From Bacillota bacterium (lineage in GTDB: Bacteria > Bacillota > Clostridia > Acetivibrionales > DSM-1351): a stretch of DNA of 11,278 nucleotides. Of this stretch, positions 1 to 7,110 are shown in pieces. Every line of letters starts with the position of its first letter. Position 1 is the first letter of the stretch. Made by a program: the position numbers and the translations under genes. Where the stretch lies: assembly GCA_023433945.1 (NCBI GenBank), contig JAEYTP010000055.1, forward strand, positions 1 to 11,278. Direction: 5' to 3'. The notes below the pieces were generated by a model that searched no databases, was not told the origin of the DNA, and saw only the letters and a program-made list of their open reading frames with translations.

Positions 1-717
1 AACCTTAAAGTTTCTGCCCCCAGTGGAGTATCTGCCTTTGCATTGGATGAAGAAGTAGTTTATTTAATGAAGCAGGCTGGATTTAGTTCAATATCTCTTG
101 CTCTAGAATCGGGCTGTCAGCATACTCTAAATAGAATTATTGATAAACCTGTTGACCTTTCATTGCTTGATACAATTCTTTCCTGGTTTAAGCTTTATGA
201 TATACGTGTACATGCATCTGTGGTAAATGGCTTTCCAGGCGAAACAAAAGAAAACAGGTTAGAAAGTATACAATTTTTGAGAAACTCAAAAATTGATTGG
301 TATAATGTTTTCTGCGCTACCCCTTTAAAAGGAAGTAGATTATACGATATTTGCATTGAAAAAGGGTATCTTACAGATAATTTCAAAGCAGAAAGCGGAT
401 TTCATGCTGCATCAATTAGTACAGAGGATTTTACTCCTGATCAGATAACAAGAGAATCCTACCTCATGAACTTAGACTTAAACTTTATAAACAACTATAA
501 CTTAAGATCTGGAAATTATCAGTTAGCACATGACTATTTTGATTATGTCGCAAAGAAGTTCCCATTTCACGCTTTTGCCCATTATTGTCTAGCAAAATCA
601 CTAGAAGGTATGTGTTGTGATTATCAACTCATAGACAAAGAAATGTCAGAATTTAAAAGAATTATATCATCTGACAAGGAATGGGAAAGTTATTCAAAGT
701 ACTTTAATATCATCTAG
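1..717 (+). CDS. Radical SAM protein, B12-binding-type (Elp3/MiaB-like core), C-terminal part
   Basis: The reading frame is open from base 1 and ends with TAG at 715-717, so 238 C-terminal residues are visible and the real start lies before the window. The [4Fe-4S] CxxxCxxC motif is not in view. The second half of a radical SAM barrel is clear: the motif LALESGCQHTLNRIIDKPV, then NGFPGET, then a PLKGSRLYD segment followed by a 'KGYL' turn. This order is typical of radical SAM proteins that carry an N-terminal cobalamin-binding domain, but that domain would lie outside the window. The tail after about residue 150 is helical, with a TPR-like stretch (SGNYQLAHDYFDYVAKKFP). The gene leads into a glycosyltransferase 16 bases downstream, so it is probably the front of the same operon. 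The substrate is unknown; a sugar or lipid-linked intermediate is only a guess. Family confidence is good, the cobalamin link moderate. Confidence 0.82.
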   Translation, partial: NLKVSAPSGVSAFALDEEVVYLMKQAGFSSISLALESGCQHTLNRIIDKPVDLSLLDTILSWFKLYDIRVHASVVNGFPGETKENRLESIQFLRNSKIDWYNVFCATPLKGSRLYDICIEKGYLTDNFKAESGFHAASISTEDFTPDQITRESYLMNLDLNFINNYNLRSGNYQLAHDYFDYVAKKFPFHAFAHYCLAKSLEGMCCDYQLIDKEMSEFKRIISSDKEWESYSKYFNII

Positions 718-733
718 AAATTAAGGAGGATAA

Positions 734-1966
734 ATGAACATATTACATGTAACAGCCCACCTAGGCGGAGGAGTAGGTAATGTTCTTTTGGGATTATGTT
801 TAAATGATAAGCACAATAATCATAGCATAATATGCCTTGAGGAGCCTAAAAACAGACATTATTATGATATATGTATAAGCTCTGGAATTCAAATATACTC
901 ATTAAAGTCACATGATATTATGTCACTATTAGAGCGCGCAGATGTTGTGCAAATAGAATGGTGGCATCATCCATTGATTACTGACTTTATGATAAATAAT
1001 CTGCCTAAAGTCAAAACACGCCTAGTAGTTTGGAGCCATATTTCTGGCTGTAATTACCCCTGTATTCCGTTTGAGTTTGTTAGGTTTGCCGATGCTTTTG
1101 TTTTTGCTACACCATATTCTTTTGACAACCCTTTTTGGACTGAAAGTGAAAGAAAACTAGCAAAGGAACTTGGTTATCTAGCTATTAGTTCAGGTAATGA
1201 TTTTAGTGGCGAGCCAATTCCTTTGAAAAAGCATGACGACTTTGTCATTGGATATGTTGGATTTTTAGGATATGAGAAAACAAACCCTGATTTTGTTAAA
1301 ATATGCGAAGGCTGTGCAGACATTCCAAATGTGAAATTTGTAATTGTTGGAGATTTGAAATATGCCAATGACCTTATAAAAGATGTAAATGACTCAAATT
1401 ACTCTGACAAGTTTATTTTTAAAGGATATTCAAGTAATGTAATGGAGGAACTCTCTTCATTTGATTTATTTGCATGCTTATTGCACCCAAATCACACCGG
1501 GGCCTCAGAAAATGCTCTTTTAGAAGCAATGTATGCAAAAGTATGCCCCTTAGTAATGAAACAGTGTACTGAGCAATACTTAGTAAGCCATGGCGAAACA
1601 GGAATGGTATGCACTAGCTATGAAGATTTTGCACACAAAGCTAAAGACCTTTATTTTAATCAAAAACTAAGAGTTTCCCTCGGTGAAAATGCATCCCACT
1701 ATGTTAGGAATAATCTTAGTATTTCAAATACTGTAAATGCACTTTTAGAAGTTTATAATGATGTTATTAAGAAAAACAAAGACTTTCATAATGCTCAAAA
1801 TGTATTTGGAAGTTCACCCTATGAATGGTTTAATTCATGCTATAAGTACGACCCTAAAAACATTACTGGATTAGCAGCTGGCAAGTCAAAGGGGTCTTTA
1901 CTTCAATATTATAGTTATTTTAAAGATGAAAAACTAGAAGAATTAATAAAGGAGAATAATCTATGA
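734..1966 (+). CDS. Glycosyltransferase, GT4-like (GT-B fold)
   Basis: This 410-residue protein has the two-domain layout of GT-B glycosyltransferases. The N-terminus (MNILHVTAHLGGGVGNVLLG) has the glycine-rich loop that contacts the acceptor or donor. The C-terminal Rossmann-like half begins near residue 171 (VIGYVGFLGYEKTNPDF), continues with a KFVIVGD strand, and ends with the donor-site segment HTGASENALLEAMYAK (residues 254-269). In classical GT4 enzymes this segment has an E-x7-E pair. Here E264 is kept, but the first acidic position is glycine, with E259 nearby, so the pair is altered. A 60-residue tail after about residue 350 is not part of the usual fold. The start is fixed by AAGGAGGA at 723-730, just before ATG 734. 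The stop overlaps the next start by 4 bases (ATGA), which suggests translational coupling. Donor and acceptor sugars cannot be read from sequence. Confidence 0.85.
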   Translation: MNILHVTAHLGGGVGNVLLGLCLNDKHNNHSIICLEEPKNRHYYDICISSGIQIYSLKSHDIMSLLERADVVQIEWWHHPLITDFMINNLPKVKTRLVVWSHISGCNYPCIPFEFVRFADAFVFATPYSFDNPFWTESERKLAKELGYLAISSGNDFSGEPIPLKKHDDFVIGYVGFLGYEKTNPDFVKICEGCADIPNVKFVIVGDLKYANDLIKDVNDSNYSDKFIFKGYSSNVMEELSSFDLFACLLHPNHTGASENALLEAMYAKVCPLVMKQCTEQYLVSHGETGMVCTSYEDFAHKAKDLYFNQKLRVSLGENASHYVRNNLSISNTVNALLEVYNDVIKKNKDFHNAQNVFGSSPYEWFNSCYKYDPKNITGLAAGKSKGSLLQYYSYFKDEKLEELIKENNL

Positions 1967-2985
1967 CCGCAAAAATTGAGCCTAATTATGATAAAGAAAG
2001 GGAGATATTGAAGAATGTTATTCCCCTTTCTTCTCCCTATACAGTATTGATTGAAATTACACGATTATGTAATTTTAAATGTTTTTATTGTGCACACTCA
2101 ATAGAGACCACTAAAAAGACTGAATGCAATACTATGAAAATCGAAGAATTCAAAATAATATCTAAACAAATATGCCAATTCTCCCCACATCCAAAAAGAA
2201 TCCTTTTTGTTGGCTTAGGAGAACCCCTTATAAACCGGGCTCTTCCTGAGATGATTAGAACTCTAAGAACTGATGGGTTTACTGGAAAGATTGATGTGGT
2301 AACAAACGGTTCACTGTTTACACAAGATTATACTAAACAGCTTATATCCTCTGGAGTATCCAAGTTTATAATATCCTTACAAGGACTTACCTCTGACAGC
2401 TATATAGATAATTGTAAGTATAGCCTTGATTACGATAAGTTTATTGAAAATCTAACCTACTTGTATAAGAACAAAAAGGATACTCATATATATATAAAAA
2501 TTATTGATAGTATGCTTAAATCAAAACAGGAAGAGCAAATATTTTATAGCACCTTTTCACCTATATGTGACAGTTGTTATATTGAGCATTTAATATGTAA
2601 CCAAGAAAAAATGGGTGACCACGGAGGAATTGTTGACAACAGCAGAAACGTGTTTAATGAATATGTTACCCCTAGAGAAATCTGTGCAATGCCATTTTAT
2701 CAAATGCAGATTTTTTTAGATGGTTCTGTATTAGCTTGTCCTATAACAGATATAAGTATGGAGTTGTCAATAGGAAACATACATAACAACACCTTATTAG
2801 AAATTTGGAATGGAAGAGAAAGAATCAACCTGCTAAAAAAAATGCTTAAGCATAAGGTAACATCTTTTAACTCGTGTAGAAAATGTGAATCAAAAGATTT
2901 TATTGTAGATGCTAGAGAAAATTTAGATGATAGCTATGCTACAATCTTAGAAAGGATGGATAAATATTATGACTTCACAGATTAA
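1963..2985 (+). CDS. Radical SAM/SPASM-domain protein, copy 1
   Basis: This 340-residue enzyme has the radical SAM cluster motif C36-x3-C40-x2-C43 (RLCNFKCFYCAHS), which holds the [4Fe-4S] cluster that cleaves S-adenosylmethionine. GEP at residues 86-88 and VTNGSLFT near 113-120 are the usual SAM-contact strands. The C-terminal SPASM/twitch-like domain has C241, C259 and C305-x2-C308, with the characteristic DGSVLACP, GNI and EIWNG segments, enough to bind an auxiliary Fe-S cluster. Enzymes of this type oxidise, epimerise or crosslink sugars and peptides; no precursor peptide gene is seen here. It starts with ATG inside the stop of the glycosyltransferase gene, preceded by AAAGGAG at 1948-1954. 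It ends overlapping the next gene by 17 bases. The next protein is a close paralogue with the three cluster cysteines at identical residue numbers. Substrate unknown. Confidence 0.9.
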   Translation: MTAKIEPNYDKEREILKNVIPLSSPYTVLIEITRLCNFKCFYCAHSIETTKKTECNTMKIEEFKIISKQICQFSPHPKRILFVGLGEPLINRALPEMIRTLRTDGFTGKIDVVTNGSLFTQDYTKQLISSGVSKFIISLQGLTSDSYIDNCKYSLDYDKFIENLTYLYKNKKDTHIYIKIIDSMLKSKQEEQIFYSTFSPICDSCYIEHLICNQEKMGDHGGIVDNSRNVFNEYVTPREICAMPFYQMQIFLDGSVLACPITDISMELSIGNIHNNTLLEIWNGRERINLLKKMLKHKVTSFNSCRKCESKDFIVDARENLDDSYATILERMDKYYDFTD

Positions 2986-4006
2986 ACCTTTAGGAGGGCT
3001 AGAACGGGTAAAGCTAGCGGAGGCCGTTCCTCTTGACACTCCCTTTACACTGTATATCTTTCCAACAACATTTTGTAATTTCAAGTGTGTTTACTGTGCT
3101 CACAGTCAACCCACTTCAGAGCTTATGGAGCAATATGGATTTTCTAAAGAAAATATGAGTTTGGAAACACTTGATAATATTATTGTACAATTAAAAGAAT
3201 TCCCTAAGAAATTAAAAGTTATATCACTGACTGGTCACGGAGAGCCAATGCTGCACAAAGATCTTCCTGAAATGATTAGAAGAGTAAAAGACGCGAACGT
3301 TGCAGAAAGAATAGAAATAATTAGCAACGGCTCACTTCTTACTAACAAACTAGCTGGCGAAATCATTGATGCCGGTTTGGATATTTTGAGAATCTCCCTT
3401 CAGGGGCTTAATTCCGATAAGTACTTATCAGTGTGTGGATACAAGCTAGATTTTGAGGAATATATCAATAATCTAGCATATTACTATAATAATAAAAGAA
3501 ACGGCCAACAACTATTCGTCAAGATAATAGATGTTGCTCTTGAAAAAAATCAGGAACAGACATTTTATAATACTTTTGAAAATATCTCAGATAGAATGTA
3601 TATAGAATTTGTTCAGAAAGTTTACTCTGGAGTTGAACTTACAAAAAATATGGAATTCCATTCTACCAATCGCTATGGGGATACTTATCCGATTCAGCAA
3701 GTATGTCCTATGTCATTCTTTACATTAGGAATATATCCAAATGGAGATATGATTCCATGTGATGTTATTTATAAGCCTGTAATACTGGGTAATGTCAACC
3801 AAGAACGCATACTTGACATGTGGAATGGGGACAAGCTCTATGAATTTAGAATGAATCAGCTTAAAAACGGAAGGTTTACAAACCCAGAATGTGCCCGTTG
3901 TGTAACACCAGATGATATATTACGTCCTGAAGATATATTGGATAATAATAAAGAAAATATTATTATTCGTATGGAGGCTGAGTATGAAAAAAGAAATAGG
4001 TTTTAA
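2969..4006 (+). CDS. Radical SAM/SPASM-domain protein, copy 2
   Basis: This 345-residue paralogue of the preceding protein has C36-x3-C40-x2-C43 (TFCNFKCVYCAHS), GEP at 91-93, a SNGSLLTN segment near 119-126, and an SLQGL strand near 143-147. The SPASM-like end has C246, C264 and C308-x2-C311, around NGDMIPCD, LGNV and DMWNG. Spacing between the auxiliary cysteines (17, then 43 residues) nearly matches copy 1 (17, then 45), which supports a tandem duplication followed by divergence. The start at 2969 lies inside the upstream gene and is preceded by a GGATGG sequence about 9 bases away. The 3' end overlaps the FkbM gene by 23 bases. Two different copies kept side by side suggest either two successive steps or a heterodimer; both ideas are inference. 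The substrate is not known. Confidence 0.9.
   Translation: MTSQIKPLGGLERVKLAEAVPLDTPFTLYIFPTTFCNFKCVYCAHSQPTSELMEQYGFSKENMSLETLDNIIVQLKEFPKKLKVISLTGHGEPMLHKDLPEMIRRVKDANVAERIEIISNGSLLTNKLAGEIIDAGLDILRISLQGLNSDKYLSVCGYKLDFEEYINNLAYYYNNKRNGQQLFVKIIDVALEKNQEQTFYNTFENISDRMYIEFVQKVYSGVELTKNMEFHSTNRYGDTYPIQQVCPMSFFTLGIYPNGDMIPCDVIYKPVILGNVNQERILDMWNGDKLYEFRMNQLKNGRFTNPECARCVTPDDILRPEDILDNNKENIIIRMEAEYEKRNRF
3973..3977 (+). promoter_or_regulatory. Ribosome binding site that sets the FkbM start
   Basis: GGAGG lies six bases before ATG 3984, inside the 3' end of copy 2 of the radical SAM genes. It decides between this start and the in-frame upstream ATG at 3912, which has no comparable site and would add 24 hydrophobic residues read from an overlapping coding frame. 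Confidence 0.75.
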
Positions 4007-5165
4007 TACTTTAAAAGAAATACTGTCCTCAAATAATAATATGCCTTCAACTGCTGACCAGATTTTAGATAGTATTATAAAAGCCGGTCAGATTTTAGAT
4101 AGTATTATCAAGGCCGATCAGGAATATATTATTTATGGTGCTGGTAGAATAGGAAAAGAAATATACTCTCTTCTCAAAAAAAGAAATACCAAAGTTATAG
4201 CCTTTTTGGATCAAAACGCACAGGAAAATCAGTATTTTGATTGCGTTCCCGTGCTTACTGTCAATAATTTTAGCCAAAAAGGAAATAAATCTGCTCATGT
4301 AATTATTTCGTTGTTTACTAGTAGAAGTATAATTAATGATATAATTTCTACGTTAGCCATGAAATATATTACTAATATTATATACAACGAAAATCTTCTT
4401 GCTTGTTTTTGTAAATTAGGACTAAGTAAAAGAGACGATATTATTTTTTCTGATTATGCAAATCAAATTTTAAAAGCTTTTGATATGTTATGTGACGACC
4501 ATAGCAGAGCTATATATGTTGAAAATCTCAAAGCCTATATAACATGGGATTTTAAGCAAACCATCCAAAGTGAAAATACAATTCAATATTTTGATGTGAA
4601 CGTGCCATTTAGCAAAGGTTATTCTTGCTTTGTGGATTGTGGGGCATTTGTTGGTGATTCTTTACAAGAAATGACTAAACTATTAAAATGCAATAGCTAC
4701 TTTGGATTTGAGCCTGATAGAACAAACTTTGAAAAACTTTCTGTTCAGGCTAAAAAGGTTTCTTCAAAATTAGAAAACATATTTCTTTTCCCTTGTGCTG
4801 TCTCAGACTATACAGGCCTTGCCTATTTTAATGAAAATGAAAATTCCGGGAGCTCATTAGCTGAAGGTTGCAACACTGGTGTGCCCGTATCTGTGGTTAA
4901 GCTGGATGATTGTATAAAAAAATCAAGGATTACAATGATTAAAATGGATATAGAAGGTGCTGAAACAGTTGCACTATGGGGAGCAAAAGAAATAATAACA
5001 TCACAGCAACCAGACTTAGCCATATGTGTATATCATAAAGTATCTGACATATGGGAAATACCGATATTATTAAGAGAATGGGTTCCAAGTTATCAATTTT
5101 TTCTTAGATGTCATTGCCCTAATACTATGGAAACTGTGCTATATGCAACTATTTCTACAAATTAA
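3984..5165 (+). CDS. FkbM-family methyltransferase with N-terminal Rossmann-like domain
   Basis: From ATG 3984 the protein has 393 residues. Residues 48-80 (YIIYGAGRIGKEIYSLL, then VIAFLDQN) form a Gly-x-Gly-x-x-Gly nucleotide-binding motif and second strand, like the N-terminal part of PglD-type sugar acyltransferases. From about residue 214 there is a class I SAM-dependent methyltransferase of the FkbM type: motif I VDCGAFVGDS (217-226), the acidic EPD after strand 2 (243-245), and MDIEGAE (321-327), the family hallmark. FkbM enzymes commonly O-methylate sugars or polyketides, so a terminal methyl cap on a glycan is a reasonable guess. Residues 26-45 are two near-identical ten-residue blocks (QILDSIIKAG/D) encoded by a tandem DNA repeat. 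It is the last gene on the + strand and ends just before a hairpin shared with the opposing gene. Confidence 0.86.
   Translation: MKKEIGFNTLKEILSSNNNMPSTADQILDSIIKAGQILDSIIKADQEYIIYGAGRIGKEIYSLLKKRNTKVIAFLDQNAQENQYFDCVPVLTVNNFSQKGNKSAHVIISLFTSRSIINDIISTLAMKYITNIIYNENLLACFCKLGLSKRDDIIFSDYANQILKAFDMLCDDHSRAIYVENLKAYITWDFKQTIQSENTIQYFDVNVPFSKGYSCFVDCGAFVGDSLQEMTKLLKCNSYFGFEPDRTNFEKLSVQAKKVSSKLENIFLFPCAVSDYTGLAYFNENENSGSSLAEGCNTGVPVSVVKLDDCIKKSRITMIKMDIEGAETVALWGAKEIITSQQPDLAICVYHKVSDIWEIPILLREWVPSYQFFLRCHCPNTMETVLYATISTN
4059..4118 (+). repeat. 30-bp in-frame tandem duplication in the FkbM gene
   Basis: Two adjacent 30-base units (4059-4088 and 4089-4118) differ at 3 positions. They encode QILDSIIKAG followed by QILDSIIKAD. 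The sequence is in frame and predicted helical, and sits directly before the Rossmann-like domain. The few differences, including one that changes Gly to Asp, suggest a fairly recent slippage or unequal-crossover event. Confidence 0.9.
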
Positions 5166-5170
5166 CTAAT

Positions 5171-5203
5171 ATAAAGGGATTACCTATTGGTAATCCCCTT
5201 TAT
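5171..5203. terminator. Hairpin between the convergent operons, likely two-way terminator
   Basis: The left arm (5171-5184, ATAAAGGGATTACC) pairs with the right arm (5189-5203) around a TATT loop, with one bulged C. It sits six bases after the FkbM stop codon (+) and covers the last codons and stop of rfbG (-). T-runs after the stem are weak on both strands (the minus side is moderately T-rich), so termination strength is uncertain. Its place between two converging operons supports the call. Confidence 0.65.
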
Positions 5204-6254
5204 AATACCCACTTATTTGTTTATCCATTACCGTCTTAATACTATCTTTGTTATATATTATTGCCTTATATAAATCTATTGTTTTAGATATAGACCTTTG
5301 TATATCCCACTTTGGGTTCCACCCCAAAATTTTTTGTGCCTTTGAACAATCAAGCTTTAGATAATTCGCCTCATAAGGACCATTATCTCCTTTGCTTATC
5401 CACTGCACACCATTCCCCCATTCCTTGCAAAATAAATCTGCCAGCTCACCTGTAGTAATACAGTCTGACTGCTCTGGTCCGAAATTATAGCTACCTGCAT
5501 ACCTTTTCTTGTCCATATATTGCTTTTGCGCCAACAGCAGATAACCTGAAATACATTCTAGTACATGCTGATACGGTCTAATAGAACTTGGATTCCTTAG
5601 AACAATGGGCTCACCCTCTCGTGCAGCAGAAACACAATCAGGAATAATTCTGTCCTCAGAAAAATCTCCCCCACCTATTACATTTCCAGCTCTAGCTGTT
5701 GAAATAGCAGGTGAATCTTCACTGCCAAAAAAGGAATTTATATAACTATAAGTGACTAGTTCACTGCACGACTTGCTGTTTGAATATGGGTCAAAACCAC
5801 ATAACGTATCGGTTTCCCTATACCCCCAAGGCCACTCTTGATTGAGATATACTTTGTCAGTTGTAACGTTTACTACTGACCTAGAACAAGGGTTTTGTCT
5901 TACTGCATCCAAGACGTTAACAGTACCCATTACATTAGTATTATAGGTTTCAATAGGATTTGCATATGACTTACGTACAATAGGCTGGGCAGCAAGATGA
6001 AACAATATATCAGGATTAACTGCATTATACGTTTCTGAAAACAAACCGGGAGTTGTTATATCACCAATAACAGAATGTATCTTCTTTTCTAGGTTTAATA
6101 GCGTATAAAGGTTAGGAGTGGTTTCTGGCTCCTTTGCAAATCCCGTCACCTCTGCTCCAAGATTAATAAGCACCTCACACAACCAACTTCCTTTAAAACC
6201 AGTGTGTCCTGTGACAAGTACCTTTTTTCCCTTCCAAAATAACTTATCCAGCAT
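5184..6254 (-). CDS. rfbG: CDP-glucose 4,6-dehydratase
   Basis: This enzyme converts CDP-glucose to CDP-4-keto-6-deoxyglucose using bound NAD. The 356-residue protein is a short-chain dehydrogenase of the extended type: the NAD loop G16-x2-G19-x2-G22 in TGHTGFKGSWL, the catalytic T-D-K (132-134) in TTDKVY, and Y157-x3-K161 in YSNSK. The family-typical HLAAQPIVRKSY (residues 86-97) and RPYQHVLE (226-233) segments are also present. The length fits the family. The start is set at ATG 6254, where GGAGGG (6259-6264) lies just upstream and the protein begins MLDKLFWKGK as in relatives; in-frame TTG 6281 and ATG 6278 give a 9- or 8-residue extension without family support. It follows rfbF after a 63-base gap and is the last gene of its operon. 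No rfbH-type dehydrase follows, so further sugar steps must be encoded elsewhere. Confidence 0.95.
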   Translation of the reverse strand: MLDKLFWKGKKVLVTGHTGFKGSWLCEVLINLGAEVTGFAKEPETTPNLYTLLNLEKKIHSVIGDITTPGLFSETYNAVNPDILFHLAAQPIVRKSYANPIETYNTNVMGTVNVLDAVRQNPCSRSVVNVTTDKVYLNQEWPWGYRETDTLCGFDPYSNSKSCSELVTYSYINSFFGSEDSPAISTARAGNVIGGGDFSEDRIIPDCVSAAREGEPIVLRNPSSIRPYQHVLECISGYLLLAQKQYMDKKRYAGSYNFGPEQSDCITTGELADLFCKEWGNGVQWISKGDNGPYEANYLKLDCSKAQKILGWNPKWDIQRSISKTIDLYKAIIYNKDSIKTVMDKQISGYYKGDYQ

Positions 6255-6258
6255 GCAA

Positions 6259-6264
6259 CCCTCC
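6259..6264 (-). promoter_or_regulatory. Ribosome binding site that sets the rfbG start
   Basis: GGAGGG on the minus strand ends four bases before ATG 6254. It favours this start over the upstream TTG 6281 and ATG 6278. Confidence 0.75.
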
Positions 6265-6317
6265 AATGTCTTATGCATCAATATTGTATGTCTATTTATC
6301 TGATTTTAAGCCGCAGC

Positions 6318-7091
6318 TTACCATACCTTCCATGGTGCATTGCCCGAATCCCATAAATTCTCTAAATGCTGCTTGTCCCTCTGAGTATCCATACATTGCC
6401 AGAACCCAGTATGCTTATATGCAGTAATATTACTTTCACTGGCCAGCATTGACAATGGCTCCCTCTCAAATATAGTTGCATCCCCAGCTATATAATCAAG
6501 TACCTTTGGCTCTAGAACAAAGAAGCCCCCATTTATCCATGCATCCATAGTGTTAGGTTTTTCTACAAATTCTAATACAGTGTCATCTTCCTTGATTCCC
6601 AATACACCAAATCTACCGCTTGGCTGAACTGCTGTAACAGTTGCAAGCTTTCCGTGAATATTATGGTACTCTAGCAGCCTGCTTATATCCACATTTGCAA
6701 CACCATCTCCATAGGTCAACATAAAGGTTTCATTACCAAGATATTCTTTAACCCTTTTTAAACGTCCACCCGTCATAGTATCTAGACCAGTGTTGACCAA
6801 GGTTACCTTCCATGGCTCAGACATATTTGTATGTACCTGCATATTGTTTCCATACCTCATATCAAAGGTTACATCGGCTCCATATAAGAAGTAGTTTGCA
6901 AAGTATTCCTTAATAATATTACCTTTGTAACCAAGGCAAATAACAAATTCATTAAAGCCATAATGGGAGTAAGTCTTCATAATATGCCAAAGTATTGGTC
7001 TTTCACCTATCTCTATCATAGGTTTAGGCCTTAGATGCGACTCTTCACTTATTCTCGAACCATATCCACCTGCAAAGATTACAACCTTCAC
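6318..7091 (-). CDS. rfbF: Glucose-1-phosphate cytidylyltransferase
   Basis: This enzyme joins glucose-1-phosphate and CTP to make CDP-glucose, the entry step to CDP-linked deoxysugars. The 257-residue protein shows the nucleotidyltransferase signature AGGYGSRISEE (7-17), the catalytic-type RPKPMIEIG segment with K23, LTYGDGVANVD for metal binding, FGVLG, and a closing GFWQCMDTQRDKQHLE. These match RfbF-type proteins along the whole length. The start chosen is GTG 7091, giving MKVVIFAGG, the usual beginning of the family. A longer start, GTG 7100, would lie inside the Shine-Dalgarno sequence itself. The gene begins 19 bases after the stop of the large glycosyltransferase gene, so the two are probably on one mRNA, and it is followed by rfbG, the next enzyme in the pathway. 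Confidence 0.95.
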   Translation of the reverse strand: MKVVIFAGGYGSRISEESHLRPKPMIEIGERPILWHIMKTYSHYGFNEFVICLGYKGNIIKEYFANYFLYGADVTFDMRYGNNMQVHTNMSEPWKVTLVNTGLDTMTGGRLKRVKEYLGNETFMLTYGDGVANVDISRLLEYHNIHGKLATVTAVQPSGRFGVLGIKEDDTVLEFVEKPNTMDAWINGGFFVLEPKVLDYIAGDATIFEREPLSMLASESNITAYKHTGFWQCMDTQRDKQHLENLWDSGNAPWKVW

Positions 7092-7099
7092 ATAATTCA

Positions 7100-7105
7100 C
7101 CCCTT
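7100..7105 (-). promoter_or_regulatory. Ribosome binding site that sets the rfbF start
   Basis: AAGGGG on the minus strand lies eight bases before GTG 7091. The alternative GTG at 7100 overlaps this motif and so has no properly spaced site of its own. Confidence 0.7.
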
Positions 7106-7110
7106 GCCAC

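Noticed and set aside
3912..3983. Upstream in-frame ATG that would lengthen the FkbM protein by 24 hydrophobic residues, resembling a signal peptide
   Set aside because: The stretch is the out-of-frame reading of the end of the radical SAM gene, and there is no ribosome binding site at 3912, whereas GGAGG is well placed before ATG 3984.
1963..4006. A ribosomally made peptide maturation system, suggested by the SPASM domains
   Set aside because: No small precursor gene, transporter or protease is visible; overlapping genes leave no gap for one. It could still lie to the left of the window.
4823..5023. Open frames antisense to the main genes, such as this one and others at 195-386, 1174-1368, 7346-7576 and 10353-10586
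   Set aside because: They lie wholly inside strongly supported genes, lack recognisable domains and show no convincing start signals.
6307..6320. Small inverted repeat (TAAGC...GCTTA) at the end of rfbF, as a terminator
   Set aside because: The stem has only five pairs and no T-run follows on the minus strand, so it is more likely chance; rfbF and rfbG are probably co-transcribed.
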